Positions 1 to 8,978 of a stretch of 64,000 nt of DNA are shown piece by piece. The position numbers and the translations under genes are program-made. The notes under the pieces were generated by a model. The model did not search any database. It worked only from the letters and a program-made list of their open reading frames with translations, and was not told where the DNA came from. This DNA is from Pseudomonas lini. Its GTDB lineage: Bacteria; Pseudomonadota; Gammaproteobacteria; Pseudomonadales; Pseudomonadaceae. Each line of letters begins with the position of its first letter. The stretch's first letter is position 1. Location: the NCBI RefSeq assembly GCF_030812475.1, contig NZ_JAUSSR010000007.1:248001-312000 (forward strand), in the 5' to 3' direction.

Positions 1-2
1 TC

Positions 3-749
3 GCCAAACTGATCGACGAAAAACTGATCAGCGCCCGTGCGGTGTTCGGCTTCTGGCCGGCCAACCAGGTGCGCGACGATGACATCGAACTCTACGGCGA
101 TGACGGCAAGCCACTGGCCAAGCTGCATCACCTGCGCCAGCAGATCATCAAGACCGATGGCAAGCCGAACTTCTCCCTGGCCGACTTCGTGGCCCCGAAG
201 GACAGCGAAGTCACCGACTACGTAGGTGGTTTCATTACCACCGCAGGGATCGGCGCCGAAGAAGTGGCCAAGGCCTACCAGGATGCCGGCGACGATTACA
301 ACTCGATCATGGTCAAGGCCCTGGCCGACCGTCTGGCCGAGGCGTGCGCCGAATGGTTGCACCAGCAGGTCCGTAAGGATTACTGGGGTTATGCCAAGGA
401 TGAAACCCTCGACAACGAGGCGCTGATCAAGGAGCAATACACCGGCATCCGCCCTGCTCCCGGCTACCCGGCGTGCCCGGATCACACCGAGAAAGGCACC
501 CTGTTCGCCTTGCTCGACCCGCAAGCCAGCGAAATGCAGGCCGGGCGCAGCGGCGTGTTCCTCACCGAGCACTACGCGATGTTCCCGGCGGCGGCGGTCA
601 GCGGCTGGTACTTCGCTCACCCGCAGGCGCAGTACTTCGCCGTGGGCAAGATCGACAAGGACCAGGTGCAGAGCTACACCTCGCGCAAAGGTCAGGAGTT
701 GAGCGTGACCGAGCGCTGGTTGGCGCCGAACCTGGGTTACGACAACTAA
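3..749 (+). CDS. metH: Cobalamin-dependent methionine synthase MetH, C-terminal part (5' end outside window)
   Basis: The reading frame is open from the left edge of the window, so this is the last 248 residues of a larger protein. It matches the AdoMet-dependent reactivation domain of MetH, which reductively remethylates oxidised cobalamin. The block RPAPGYPACPDH (about 410-485) is the signature that contacts AdoMet and the cofactor in this family, and the segment GVFLTEHYAMFPAAAVSG is also typical. The protein ends with the usual NLGYDN-type tail. MetH is cytoplasmic and makes methionine from homocysteine and methyl-tetrahydrofolate. Only the identity of the fragment is supported here; the N-terminal domains are not visible. 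Confidence 0.95.
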   Translation, partial: AKLIDEKLISARAVFGFWPANQVRDDDIELYGDDGKPLAKLHHLRQQIIKTDGKPNFSLADFVAPKDSEVTDYVGGFITTAGIGAEEVAKAYQDAGDDYNSIMVKALADRLAEACAEWLHQQVRKDYWGYAKDETLDNEALIKEQYTGIRPAPGYPACPDHTEKGTLFALLDPQASEMQAGRSGVFLTEHYAMFPAAAVSGWYFAHPQAQYFAVGKIDKDQVQSYTSRKGQELSVTERWLAPNLGYDN

Positions 750-814
750 GATCAAAAGATCGTCCGAACACGGCCGAGCCTGCGGCAACTCCTACACGGG
801 TGTACACATACCCC

Positions 815-906
815 CTGTAGGAGCTGGCTTGCCAGCGAAGGCGTCTTAACAGTCGATAACGATGCCGCCTGACACACCGCCTTCGCCAGCAAGCCGGCTC
901 CTACAG
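815..906. repeat. REP doublet (inverted pair)
   Basis: Two inverted copies of a REP unit, CTGTAGGAGCTGGCTTGCC on the left and its near complement ending CCGGCTCCTACAG on the right, are separated by about 40 bases. It lies in the metH to DUF2970 gap and is one of at least 13 related elements in this window. The two arms can form a long imperfect hairpin that may end or stabilise the metH transcript (inference). Confidence 0.9.
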
Positions 907-986
907 ACTTGTATCTGGCTCCTGAGCCCATGCATTTTTTCGGGATTGTCTATGCTTAGCTCTCACACATCCGTGACGAGGGGTTT

Positions 987-1208
987 ATGGACGATCCAGT
1001 CGACAACAACAAGCCGCCCACCTTCTGGCAGATGCTCCACAGCGTGATGGCGGCGGCGTTCGGAGTGCAGAGCGGGAAGAACCGGGCCCGGGACTTCACT
1101 CACGGCAAGCCCAGCCATTTCGTGATCCTGGGGATTGTGTTCACGGCGGTGTTCGCCCTGACCTTGTTCGGCATCGTCAAACTGGTGCTGCACCTGGCCG
1201 GGATCTGA
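987..1208 (+). CDS. Small DUF2970-type membrane protein
   Basis: A 73-residue protein. The N-terminal half is polar and contains FWQMLHSVMAAAFGVQ followed by KNRARDF, the pattern I associate with DUF2970. The C-terminal half is one hydrophobic segment (residues about 47-70) that should be a single membrane helix. The function of the family is unknown. The start is an ATG about 25 bases after a GAGGGG-like stretch. It lies between metH and a convergent gene and appears monocistronic. Length and organisation fit the family; the assignment is by recall of its pattern. Confidence 0.75.
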   Translation: MDDPVDNNKPPTFWQMLHSVMAAAFGVQSGKNRARDFTHGKPSHFVILGIVFTAVFALTLFGIVKLVLHLAGI

Positions 1209-1228
1209 TGCCTGGCTTCAGGCAAAAC

Positions 1229-2314
1229 TCAGTGCAGCAGGGTTTTCAGGTTGAACGGGTAGCGATACGACGCCGGCTGCCCCTTGGCCGAGAGCGCGCG
1301 AAAATCCACGCCATAGTCCTGCCTGACCCCCAGCGCCAGCAGACGCCTGGCCTGTGCCCGATCAATCAGTTGCAGTAACGGGATCTGTCGGTCACGGCCG
1401 CCGTACTGGCCGAAATCCACGCCCTGATCGTAGTCATGCAACTGCACGAGGGCCCAGCCGCCCAGGCTGAAATGCCCACCCAGCAGCACGCTCAGCCGAC
1501 CGTCCAACAGCGCTTGCAGGGCCGCGGGAGAATGGTTGATGGTGCCGAACAGCGCGTCCTTTCCAGGCAGGCCACCGGCTTCGGCATAGGCTTGCATGAC
1601 CCCAAGGGCCATTTCGTCATTGGCCGTCCAGATCAGCGACGCCTTCGGATAGCGCTTGAACAGCAATCCGGCCTGCTCATAGGCGCGCTCCCGGGTCCAG
1701 GTGCCATGCACCAACTGGCGCAATCGCACTTGGGGGTGCTCGGCCAGTGCACGCATCATGCCCTTCTCACGCAACTGTGATGTCGGTGTGACCTTCAGTC
1801 CGGAAAAAGCCAGGAGCTCGATGACCTGACCGGGAGCGACCGGAGGATGCAGACGAATCAGCTCCTTGAGCATCAGATAACCGCCCTCCTCGTCGTTGGG
1901 CACCAGGCTGCCCAGCCAATTTGGGTATTTTTCAGGCTGCGAGCCCAGCAGGCTCATCTGGTCCGGGGTCAGCGCGCTATTGACCATGAACAGCTTCACG
2001 CCACTGCCCTGGGCCAGACGCAGGATTTCGGCGGCGCCTGACTGCTCGTTGACGAACACCAGATAGTCCGGCCGGTCTGGCCCTTGCAGGGCTTCTCGAG
2101 CCTGTTTCAAGGTGTTTTCAGGTATCCGCTCGGCGTACTGAATGCGCAAATTCATGGCCAGGTCCCTCGCCGCGGCCTGCATGAACTGCGAATAACTGAC
2201 CCAAAAGGCTTCCCCGGTAGCTCCCGGATTCAGGAACAGCACCGACGCCGCCTGGGCGCAAGGTGCCATGACCGTCCCCAGCGCCAGTAATACGCCACAG
2301 AGAAACTTCAACAT
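1229..2314 (-). CDS. Periplasmic-binding-protein-like ABC sugar-type protein
   Basis: A 361-residue protein with a clear Sec signal peptide (residues 1-22, ending AQAA-SV). The mature part has the two-lobed fold pattern of type I periplasmic binding proteins: an N-terminal strand followed by GATGEAFWVSYSQFMQAAA, and a central WTANDEMALGVMQAYAEAG block, which is the ligand-loop region of ribose/galactose-binding homologues. No permease or ATPase gene is adjacent, so it may be an orphan sensor or binding subunit rather than half of a transporter (for example feeding a histidine kinase or cyclase elsewhere). The ligand cannot be told from the sequence. It converges with the DUF2970 gene. Confidence 0.75.
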   Translation of the reverse strand: MLKFLCGVLLALGTVMAPCAQAASVLFLNPGATGEAFWVSYSQFMQAAARDLAMNLRIQYAERIPENTLKQAREALQGPDRPDYLVFVNEQSGAAEILRLAQGSGVKLFMVNSALTPDQMSLLGSQPEKYPNWLGSLVPNDEEGGYLMLKELIRLHPPVAPGQVIELLAFSGLKVTPTSQLREKGMMRALAEHPQVRLRQLVHGTWTRERAYEQAGLLFKRYPKASLIWTANDEMALGVMQAYAEAGGLPGKDALFGTINHSPAALQALLDGRLSVLLGGHFSLGGWALVQLHDYDQGVDFGQYGGRDRQIPLLQLIDRAQARRLLALGVRQDYGVDFRALSAKGQPASYRYPFNLKTLLH

Positions 2315-2426
2315 TGATCGTCCGGGCCTCGAAATTCGCCGCTCATTTTAGCCAGCGACCTCCCGTACACCGGCGCCTGACCCGCTGAAGGTCCGACAAC
2401 CGTCGGAGCGAGCCCGGACGAGGTCG

Positions 2427-2540
2427 TTATTGATGACTGACCCAGAACACCGCGGTGCCCACGACCAGGATGATCAGGAACAAAATGGCCCAGGCATCCA
2501 CCGTGCTATCGGGTTTTGTGGCTTTGGTAGGGTTGCTCAT
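2427..2540 (-). CDS. Very small single-helix membrane protein
   Basis: A 37-residue product. I chose the ATG at 2540 because AAGAGGCGA sits at proper spacing before it; longer versions that extend upstream look non-coding. The chain is a polar N-terminus rich in Lys/Thr followed by one hydrophobic helix (about residues 16-35: WAILFLIILVVGTAVFWV). It is divergent from cysI. I do not recognise a family. Small one-helix proteins like this are common in Pseudomonas and often go unannotated. Confidence 0.6.
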   Translation of the reverse strand: MSNPTKATKPDSTVDAWAILFLIILVVGTAVFWVSHQ

Positions 2541-2834
2541 TGCATCGCCTCTTGTCGGTTTTATCGGTGATTGCATAAAGACTCGACCACAGTTAAGACG
2601 ATGATTGCCCTCACCACAACCGGGGGCTTTGCAACAACGATTCTCATTAGTCCTTTTGGTTCTTTGCATATACTCAAACATCACTTTTGCGCATAACTAC
2701 AAACTGGTATCTTGCCCCGGCTCCGTTGGGAGTGCGCGGCCGTGCGCGCAGAATTGCCGAGGCAGTGTCGGAGACTTCAGCAGGCGAACCACGCAGCTGG
2801 ATCCGAGCGGCCCAAGCCTGAGAACAGGACTTAT
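2541..2834. promoter_or_regulatory. Divergent intergenic region upstream of cysI
   Basis: About 290 bases between the small membrane protein gene and cysI. The stretch 2650-2715 is AT-richer than its surroundings and is the likely place for the cysI promoter and any CysB-type control, but I cannot define boxes with confidence. The 120 bases before the cysI ATG are open in the cysI frame but read as leader rather than as protein. Confidence 0.35.
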
Positions 2835-4493
2835 ATGTACGTATACGACGAGTACGATCAGCGGATCATCGAGGACCGCGTCAAGCAGTTCCGTGATCAG
2901 ACCCGACGCTATCTGGCAGGCGAGCTGAGCGAAGAAGAGTTCCGCCCGCTACGCCTGCAAAACGGGCTTTATATCCAGCGTTTCGCGCCGATGCTGCGGG
3001 TGGCGGTGCCTTATGGCCAGCTGACTTCGCGCCAGACGCGAATGATCGCCAAAATCGCCCGCGACTATGACAAGGGCTATGCCCACATCAGCACCCGGCA
3101 GAACGTGCAATTCAACTGGCCGGCGCTGGAAGACATTCCGGACATCCTCGCTGAACTGGCGACCGTGCAGATGCACGCGATCCAGACCAGCGGCAATTGC
3201 CTGCGCAATGTCACCACCGACCAGTTCGCCGGTGTCGCCGCCGATGAGTTGGTCGATCCACGCCCTTGGTGCGAGATCGTCCGCCAGTGGACAACGTTCC
3301 ACCCGGAATTCGCTTACCTGCCGCGCAAGTTCAAAATTGCCATCAACGGTTCGACGTCCGACCGTGCGGCCATCGAAGTCCATGACATCGGCCTGGAAGC
3401 GGTGCACAACGCTGCTGGCGAAGTCGGCTTCCGCGTATTGGTCGGTGGCGGCCTGGGCCGTACGCCGGTGGTGGGCGCATTCATCAATGAGTTCCTGCCG
3501 TGGCAGGACCTGTTGAGCTACCTCGACGCCATCCTGCGGGTCTACAACCGCTACGGCCGTCGTGACAACAAGTACAAGGCGCGGATCAAGATTCTGGTCA
3601 AGGCCCTGACGCCTGAAGTCTTTGCGCAAAAAGTCGAAGCGGAAATGGAACACCTGCGCGGTGGCCAGACCACGCTGACCGAGGCCGAAGTGCATCGCGT
3701 CGCCAAACACTTCGTCGATCCCGAGTACAAGGCACTGGTCAACCAGAGCGCCGAACTCGCCGAGCTCGACAAGCAGCACCCGGGCTTTGCGCGCTGGCGC
3801 ACCCGCAATACCCTGGCCCACAAGAAACCGGGCTATGTGGCGGTGACCCTGTCCCTGAAGCCGACCGGCGTTGCCCCGGGCGACATCACCGACAAACAGC
3901 TCGACGCCGTGGCCGACCTGGCCGACCGCTACAGCTACGGTCAGCTGCGCACTTCCCACGAGCAGAACATCATTCTGGCCGACGTGGAACAGGGCCGGTT
4001 GTTCGAGATGTGGGGTGAACTGCGCGAGCAAGGCTTCGCCACGCCGAACATCGGCTTGCTGACCGACATCATCTGCTGCCCGGGCGGCGATTTCTGCTCC
4101 CTGGCCAACGCCAAGTCGATCCCGATCGCCGAATCGATCCAGCGCCGTTTCGACGACCTGGACTATCTGTTCGACATCGGCGAATTGGACCTGAACATTT
4201 CCGGATGCATGAACGCCTGTGGTCACCACCACGTCGGCCACATCGGCATCCTCGGGGTGGACAAGAAAGGCGAAGAGTTCTACCAGGTGTCCCTGGGTGG
4301 CAGCGGCACCCGCGATGCGAGCCTGGGCAAGATCCTCGGCCCGTCCTTCGCCCAGGACGCCATGCCTGACGTGATCGAGAAGCTGATCGACGTGTACATC
4401 GAACAACGTACCGAAGACGAGCGTTTCATTGACACCTATCAGCGTATTGGCATCGACCTCTTCAAGGAGCGCGTCTATGCAGCGAATAATTAA
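2835..4493 (+). CDS. cysI: Sulfite/nitrite reductase hemoprotein (CysI type)
   Basis: A 552-residue siroheme and [4Fe-4S] reductase that makes sulfide from sulfite (or ammonia from nitrite) in assimilation. The cluster and siroheme ligands are visible as C415-x5-C421 (in CCPGGDFCSL) and C458-x3-C462 (in CMNACGHHH). The N-terminal ferredoxin-like half contains the usual STRQNVQFNW and TSGNCLRNVTTD motifs. The ATG at 2835 (MYVYDEYDQ) is taken as the start; an in-frame ATG at 2712 would add 41 Arg-rich residues with no family resemblance. The next gene overlaps its end by 17 bases, so the two are co-translated. The length is that of the single-chain proteobacterial form found in pseudomonads. 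Confidence 0.93.
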   Translation: MYVYDEYDQRIIEDRVKQFRDQTRRYLAGELSEEEFRPLRLQNGLYIQRFAPMLRVAVPYGQLTSRQTRMIAKIARDYDKGYAHISTRQNVQFNWPALEDIPDILAELATVQMHAIQTSGNCLRNVTTDQFAGVAADELVDPRPWCEIVRQWTTFHPEFAYLPRKFKIAINGSTSDRAAIEVHDIGLEAVHNAAGEVGFRVLVGGGLGRTPVVGAFINEFLPWQDLLSYLDAILRVYNRYGRRDNKYKARIKILVKALTPEVFAQKVEAEMEHLRGGQTTLTEAEVHRVAKHFVDPEYKALVNQSAELAELDKQHPGFARWRTRNTLAHKKPGYVAVTLSLKPTGVAPGDITDKQLDAVADLADRYSYGQLRTSHEQNIILADVEQGRLFEMWGELREQGFATPNIGLLTDIICCPGGDFCSLANAKSIPIAESIQRRFDDLDYLFDIGELDLNISGCMNACGHHHVGHIGILGVDKKGEEFYQVSLGGSGTRDASLGKILGPSFAQDAMPDVIEKLIDVYIEQRTEDERFIDTYQRIGIDLFKERVYAANN

Positions 4494-4971
4494 GAACAAC
4501 GAAGTCGTCGACGAAACCTGGCACTTGCTGCCGAAGGACTTCAATATCGACGAGATCAGCAACTGCGACGACTACATCGTCCCGCTGCAGCTGTGGCGCG
4601 AACACAGCCGCATGCTCAAGGCCCGCGATGGAGGCCTGGGCGTGTGGCTGGATGCCGATGAAGAAGCCGAGGAAATCGGTGAGGACGTGGATCAGTTCCA
4701 AGTCATCGCCCTGAACTTCCCGGCCTTCACCGATGGCCGCAACTACTCCAACGCCCGCCTGTTGCGTGACCGTTATGGTTTCAAGGGCGAACTGCGGGCG
4801 ATCGGCGATGTGTTGCGCGATCAGTTGTTCTACCTGCGTCGCTGCGGATTCGATGCCTTCGCACTGCGTGCCGACAAAGACCCCTATGAAGCCCTGGAAA
4901 GTCTCAGGGACTTCTCGGTGACCTATCAGGCCGCCACCGACGAACCGTTGCCGCTGTTCCGTCGCCGCTGA
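4477..4971 (+). CDS. DUF934 protein, CysI partner
   Basis: A 164-residue acidic protein starting inside the last codons of cysI (ATG at 4477, preceded by AAGGAG). The C-terminal half, FTDGRNYSNARLLRDRYGF followed by GELRAIGDVLRDQ, is the DUF934 signature. In pseudomonads this family is found coupled to cysI and is annotated as an oxidoreductase or sulfur-assimilation accessory protein; its biochemical role is not established as far as I know. The overlap with cysI supports a shared complex or stoichiometry. Confidence 0.88.
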   Translation: MQRIIKNNEVVDETWHLLPKDFNIDEISNCDDYIVPLQLWREHSRMLKARDGGLGVWLDADEEAEEIGEDVDQFQVIALNFPAFTDGRNYSNARLLRDRYGFKGELRAIGDVLRDQLFYLRRCGFDAFALRADKDPYEALESLRDFSVTYQAATDEPLPLFRRR

Positions 4972-4974
4972 CAA

Positions 4975-5076
4975 CTGTAGGAGCGAGCTTGCTCGCGATG
5001 GTCTCAAGGGCAACGCGTTCATTCAGAAAGAACGCGTTATCGTTAACGTCCATCGCGAGCAAGCTTGCTCCTACAG
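4975..5076. repeat. REP doublet, GCGAGCTTGCTCGC subtype with conserved centre
   Basis: Inverted REP arms (GAGCGAGCTTGCTCGCGATGG and the complement CCATCGCGAGCAAGCTTGCTC) enclose a centre that itself contains two ACGCGTT blocks. The centre is clearly related to that of the element at 23396-23502, so the whole unit, not only the arms, is a mobile or copied family. Confidence 0.88.
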
Positions 5077-5105
5077 GCATTCCAAGAAGTCTCTGCGGTG
5101 AATGG

Positions 5106-8100
5106 CTACGGTTGACCCGCGGTTATCGGAAACGGTCGCCCCATCGCCACCCAATCGGTGTAGAGCCTCGCTCGATCCTCCAGTACCGTGAACGTCACAA
5201 ACGGATTATCGGCATCGACCTCGGCCACTTCAACATCCTCGACCAGTCGCGACCACAATTGCTCTGAAGCATCCGCTTCGACCAGGAGTCGCCAGACCCG
5301 CGCTTGCAAGGTCAGATAATCCACGCGGAAATCCGCCGTCAGGCTCAGGCCGTCCATGGTTCGCAAGAAGCGCGTGCCCAGCGGTTTGGCTGCCAGGCGC
5401 TGCCAGATCAAGCGCCTGGCTTGCCGTCGCGCACCGCTGCTCTCACGCAACCATTCGATGACTTCGCCGTAGTCGGGTCCAGGCTCGCTGAGCCACAGGT
5501 TGATGCCTGTGCTGCGGCGATGTTCCACCAGGCGCAACAGCGTGTCTTCATCGGTCAATGGATTACCTTGCAGCAGCACGCGGTCACGACTGATGGCCTG
5601 GTTCACCACCGCGGGCGGCACCCGGGTGATCTGGTTATTGCGCAGATCCAGCCGGTCCAGGTACGGCTGATCCATGATCCCGATGGGGCAGGCAGTGATC
5701 CGGGTGTTTCTCAGGTCGAGCTCGCGCAGCTCGTTCATCCCCGCCACCAACGGGGGGACTACCAGCGGGTTGTTGCTCAAATCCAGATGTTGCAGCTGCG
5801 TCAGCGTAATCAGGCGCGAGGCGGTCGTATCCTCCGTGAATGCCATTTCGGTGTTACTGAGATTTAACCGGGTGAGATGGCGCATTCGGGGAATCTGAGG
5901 GGGCAGAGAACTTGTCAGGCTCCCTTGGATATCGGGAAGACGAAGATCGGTTCCTTGTAGATTCAAGGTGCGCAGATTTGGAAAAGAGTCGAGAAAATCG
6001 TGCAGGGTTTCACGCTCGAACAAATGAAAATGTCGCATCGACAATCCGGTCACGTCGTTGAGCCGAACATTCAGCGCGGGTAATCGGTGGAAATCCTCAA
6101 AATCCATGTTCATCGTGAAGCCACTCAGGTAACTGCCTGAATAATGACTGTCTTCCCGCGGCGCACGCTTTTGCCAGATGGCGATCATTTCATCCGCCAA
6201 CTCGGTCCGGGTATCACGTTCGACCTGAATCGTGTCATGCAGCAATGCGATGTTATGGGCTTCGATTTGCGCAGCGTCGAGTCCCTGCGCCTCAACGTCA
6301 CCGGCACCGAGAAAAGGCAGATCCATGTCTTCGACGTCATCAGTGGTCTGATCGATCCAAGCGTTCAAATCGCTGTTCAGTTGTTGAAGCTGCTGCTGCA
6401 AACCGTCGAGGTGTGCCTGAGCGCTCGCCCCCGTCCGCTGCAGCATTTCATCAGCCTCGGCATCGGAATATTCCGGGTAAAGGTCGCTGACTTGTGCCCT
6501 CATCATTTGGTGCCTCAACGCCCCTGCCGGCGGTGGATCCGGAAACCCGCCGCCGCTCAGGCCTTGGCGCTCGAAGGGCAGCCCGCTGTCCATCCTTGCT
6601 GATCCAAACATGAATTCAGACCGTGACAACGTCCGGTCGCCGATTTTCAACCGCATTTCCCTGGCGGGATCAAGCGACACCAGGTGCAACGCTGAACGCT
6701 CTTCGTCCGACAGCACCCCAAGGACTGCGCCATAAAAGTCGGTTTGCAGCCCTTGGTGCAAATAGTGATCGCCCTGCTTGATCAGACGCCGGACGTGCGG
6801 CGCATCGAGGGGGCCACTGCGGTCCAGCACACGCCCGATGGCCGACTGATCGAGTACATCGATCCGCAGGTTTGCTGGCCAGCCGGGCAGGTTTTTCAGC
6901 GAATGCAAGGCCAGTGTGTCCGATTGCGGATTGCCTGCAGAGCGTAGATATAAGCCCTCATAAGCCCGATTGAGCCATAGGTGTTGCTGGTATTGGCGAG
7001 CCTTGCTGTCCAGTCGCTTGATCACTTGCAAGGCTTCGCTAGCGTCGGGCGCTGCCTGGATGTCCACGCCATAGCGGTCGAGCATTTGTTCGATGGCGCT
7101 TTTGGGCAGGCCTGGGTACTCGCGCTGAAACATCCGGACCCATGCATTCCCGCTATCTTGAAGCGCTTGATAGCGGCTGTTGAACAATTGAGGGTTACCG
7201 ACCGGGCCCAGATCCCGATCGATCTTGAAACGGCTGATCGTATCGGCCAGCAACGGCGTCGGTGGGCGTCCGGTTTGCATCAAGCGCAGCATGTCGTCAT
7301 CAACCGCGCTGACCCTGCCGATTTGTGCAAGCATTTCATCGCTGAAGGTGGCGACCGACGGCCCGACGCCCCGCAGCAGTGCCAGGCGGGTCGGTACCGC
7401 AGGAGCCGGTTCAGCGGGAGCGTGCGGTTCCGCGGGCGCCACAGACGGTTCGCCGCCACGGTGATCGGTGGTCGTCAGTGCTTCGATATCAACCCCATCG
7501 CCCTTGGCCAATGCCGCGATCCCGGCGATCGGCAGTGCATTGAGCAAGCCGAACACCGTGCGCGTGACACCTTCGGAACGCTGGCTTGCCGTTTCGCCGT
7601 TGATGGCCTGATCCAGGCCATAACCGGCATCGATCAGTCCCGCTAGCGCGAGCAGGCCTTCGCCTCCCGGAACGAACAAAGCCAGCGGACCAAACCGGTT
7701 GACCCATTGCACGATCGGCTCGACCACAGCGCTCAAATTGTCGCGATTGACCTGGGCATCGTCACGAATGGTCTTGACGCTGGCCAATGCCGCCCGCTTC
7801 ATTGTCAGCACCAACTGGGCAAACACATCGGTGTCTGCGCCAGCGTCATCGAAGCCGACGTACTCGGCGGGATCCCAGTAGCCATCATTGTTGAAAAAGC
7901 CGGCCTCTTTGCTCAGCCGGTGCTGTTTCGGATACCTCGCCATGCCATCCAGCGCCGTCAGGACACCGGCGTGGAAGGTCCCGTCGATGCGATCGTCATC
8001 GGCAAAGTGCGCTGCCAGTGCCTGTTTCGTTTCGCCACTGCGCGCCTGCGCCACCACCCATTGGCGCAGTAGCGCGGCATCGGTGAACTCATGCAGCGGC

Positions 8101-8978
8101 GAGGAGTTGCCGGGGATGTACATCAAGACCCTGGCGCTGGACGGGCTACGGAAGACCCAGATATCGCTCGCGGTATAACGATAGAGTTTCAAGCGGCGTG
8201 CCGTGACCGTGCCGGGGTTCGGAGTGGGTGCCTGCAGCTGGTTGACGGTCAACGTTTCCCAAGGTTGATCGGACGATAGCCCTGCTGCCTGCAATGCCAG
8301 TTCCAGACCTTTTTGAGTCAAGCGTCGTTCATTGCGCTGCAGCCAGGCGCTCATGACGAAAGCCGCCTTGACCGAGGTTCGCAACGCATAAGGCGCAGGC
8401 GCCAGCAGCACCTCGTCCGCCGGCCACGCTTGATCCAGGTATGCGCTGTACAGGTCCTGCAACTCCAGTTCCCAGACCCACTGCTTGAAGTCCGCCGGCC
8501 TCAGGGCCAACTGCGTTTCCGGGCCGTAGGTTTGCGCAGCGGTTTGCAGATAAATGCCCTCATAGGTCTGGTGATTGCCGCTGCCTTGGTCGGCGAATTC
8601 ATCGACCTGTTCCACGATGCGAACAGACGGGCCGATGTCAGGCGGGGTGTACAGACCAAATGCAGTTTCTGCGAATCGCCCGTCACCCACCGTCTGGTAG
8701 TTCGAAAGCAGCGCTTGGAGTAAAGATTGGGAGCTTGCAACTTTTCCCTGGTGGATACCGGCCTGTGCGGGATGACCCTTGTAATCGTAATCGAGCGTGA
8801 CCAGCAAGGTGGTCTGCGGATCGATGCCCTGCCCCCATTTTTTCTTGATCTGGTGTTCGCCAAACTGGGCAGGGGTTTGTGGCAACGCGAGGTCCAGGAT
8901 GCCTTTCAGGTCGCTGCGCATTTGCCAGGCCGGAGTCGGATGAGGGCCGGCTACTTGATCATGAGGGCGCTCATTCAT
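5106..8978 (-). CDS. Large LRR protein with DUF6543-type N-terminus and truncated NEL-like C-terminus
   Basis: A 1290-residue protein. The N-terminal 700 residues resemble the DUF6543 (dermonecrotic-toxin-like) region found in Pseudomonas NEL proteins, with repeated YEGIYL/YEGLYL motifs (about residues 140 and 680). A Pro/Ala linker lies near 525-540. Leucine-rich repeats occupy about 989-1126 (for example LRTLNLQGTDL and LQHLDLSNNPL). The last 150 residues resemble the beginning of a NEL E3 ubiquitin ligase domain (ARRQARRLIWQRL), but the chain stops about 35 residues after the catalytic position. The motif there reads D1255-A-D instead of C-x-D. The whole protein has one cysteine, in an LRR. 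It overlaps the preceding gene by 8 bases. No signal peptide is seen. Likely a catalytically inactive effector or toxin relative. Confidence 0.8.
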   Translation of the reverse strand: MNERPHDQVAGPHPTPAWQMRSDLKGILDLALPQTPAQFGEHQIKKKWGQGIDPQTTLLVTLDYDYKGHPAQAGIHQGKVASSQSLLQALLSNYQTVGDGRFAETAFGLYTPPDIGPSVRIVEQVDEFADQGSGNHQTYEGIYLQTAAQTYGPETQLALRPADFKQWVWELELQDLYSAYLDQAWPADEVLLAPAPYALRTSVKAAFVMSAWLQRNERRLTQKGLELALQAAGLSSDQPWETLTVNQLQAPTPNPGTVTARRLKLYRYTASDIWVFRSPSSARVLMYIPGNSSPLHEFTDAALLRQWVVAQARSGETKQALAAHFADDDRIDGTFHAGVLTALDGMARYPKQHRLSKEAGFFNNDGYWDPAEYVGFDDAGADTDVFAQLVLTMKRAALASVKTIRDDAQVNRDNLSAVVEPIVQWVNRFGPLALFVPGGEGLLALAGLIDAGYGLDQAINGETASQRSEGVTRTVFGLLNALPIAGIAALAKGDGVDIEALTTTDHRGGEPSVAPAEPHAPAEPAPAVPTRLALLRGVGPSVATFSDEMLAQIGRVSAVDDDMLRLMQTGRPPTPLLADTISRFKIDRDLGPVGNPQLFNSRYQALQDSGNAWVRMFQREYPGLPKSAIEQMLDRYGVDIQAAPDASEALQVIKRLDSKARQYQQHLWLNRAYEGLYLRSAGNPQSDTLALHSLKNLPGWPANLRIDVLDQSAIGRVLDRSGPLDAPHVRRLIKQGDHYLHQGLQTDFYGAVLGVLSDEERSALHLVSLDPAREMRLKIGDRTLSRSEFMFGSARMDSGLPFERQGLSGGGFPDPPPAGALRHQMMRAQVSDLYPEYSDAEADEMLQRTGASAQAHLDGLQQQLQQLNSDLNAWIDQTTDDVEDMDLPFLGAGDVEAQGLDAAQIEAHNIALLHDTIQVERDTRTELADEMIAIWQKRAPREDSHYSGSYLSGFTMNMDFEDFHRLPALNVRLNDVTGLSMRHFHLFERETLHDFLDSFPNLRTLNLQGTDLRLPDIQGSLTSSLPPQIPRMRHLTRLNLSNTEMAFTEDTTASRLITLTQLQHLDLSNNPLVVPPLVAGMNELRELDLRNTRITACPIGIMDQPYLDRLDLRNNQITRVPPAVVNQAISRDRVLLQGNPLTDEDTLLRLVEHRRSTGINLWLSEPGPDYGEVIEWLRESSGARRQARRLIWQRLAAKPLGTRFLRTMDGLSLTADFRVDYLTLQARVWRLLVEADASEQLWSRLVEDVEVAEVDADNPFVTFTVLEDRARLYTDWVAMGRPFPITAGQP

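Noticed and set aside
2392..2407. Short palindrome TCCGAC/GTCGGA as terminator
   Set aside because: Only 6-bp arms and no T-run; may be chance in GC-rich DNA.
2949..4562. A 537-codon minus-strand frame opposite cysI
   Set aside because: Antisense shadow of a well-supported gene, with biased Val/Asp/Gln composition and no ribosome site.
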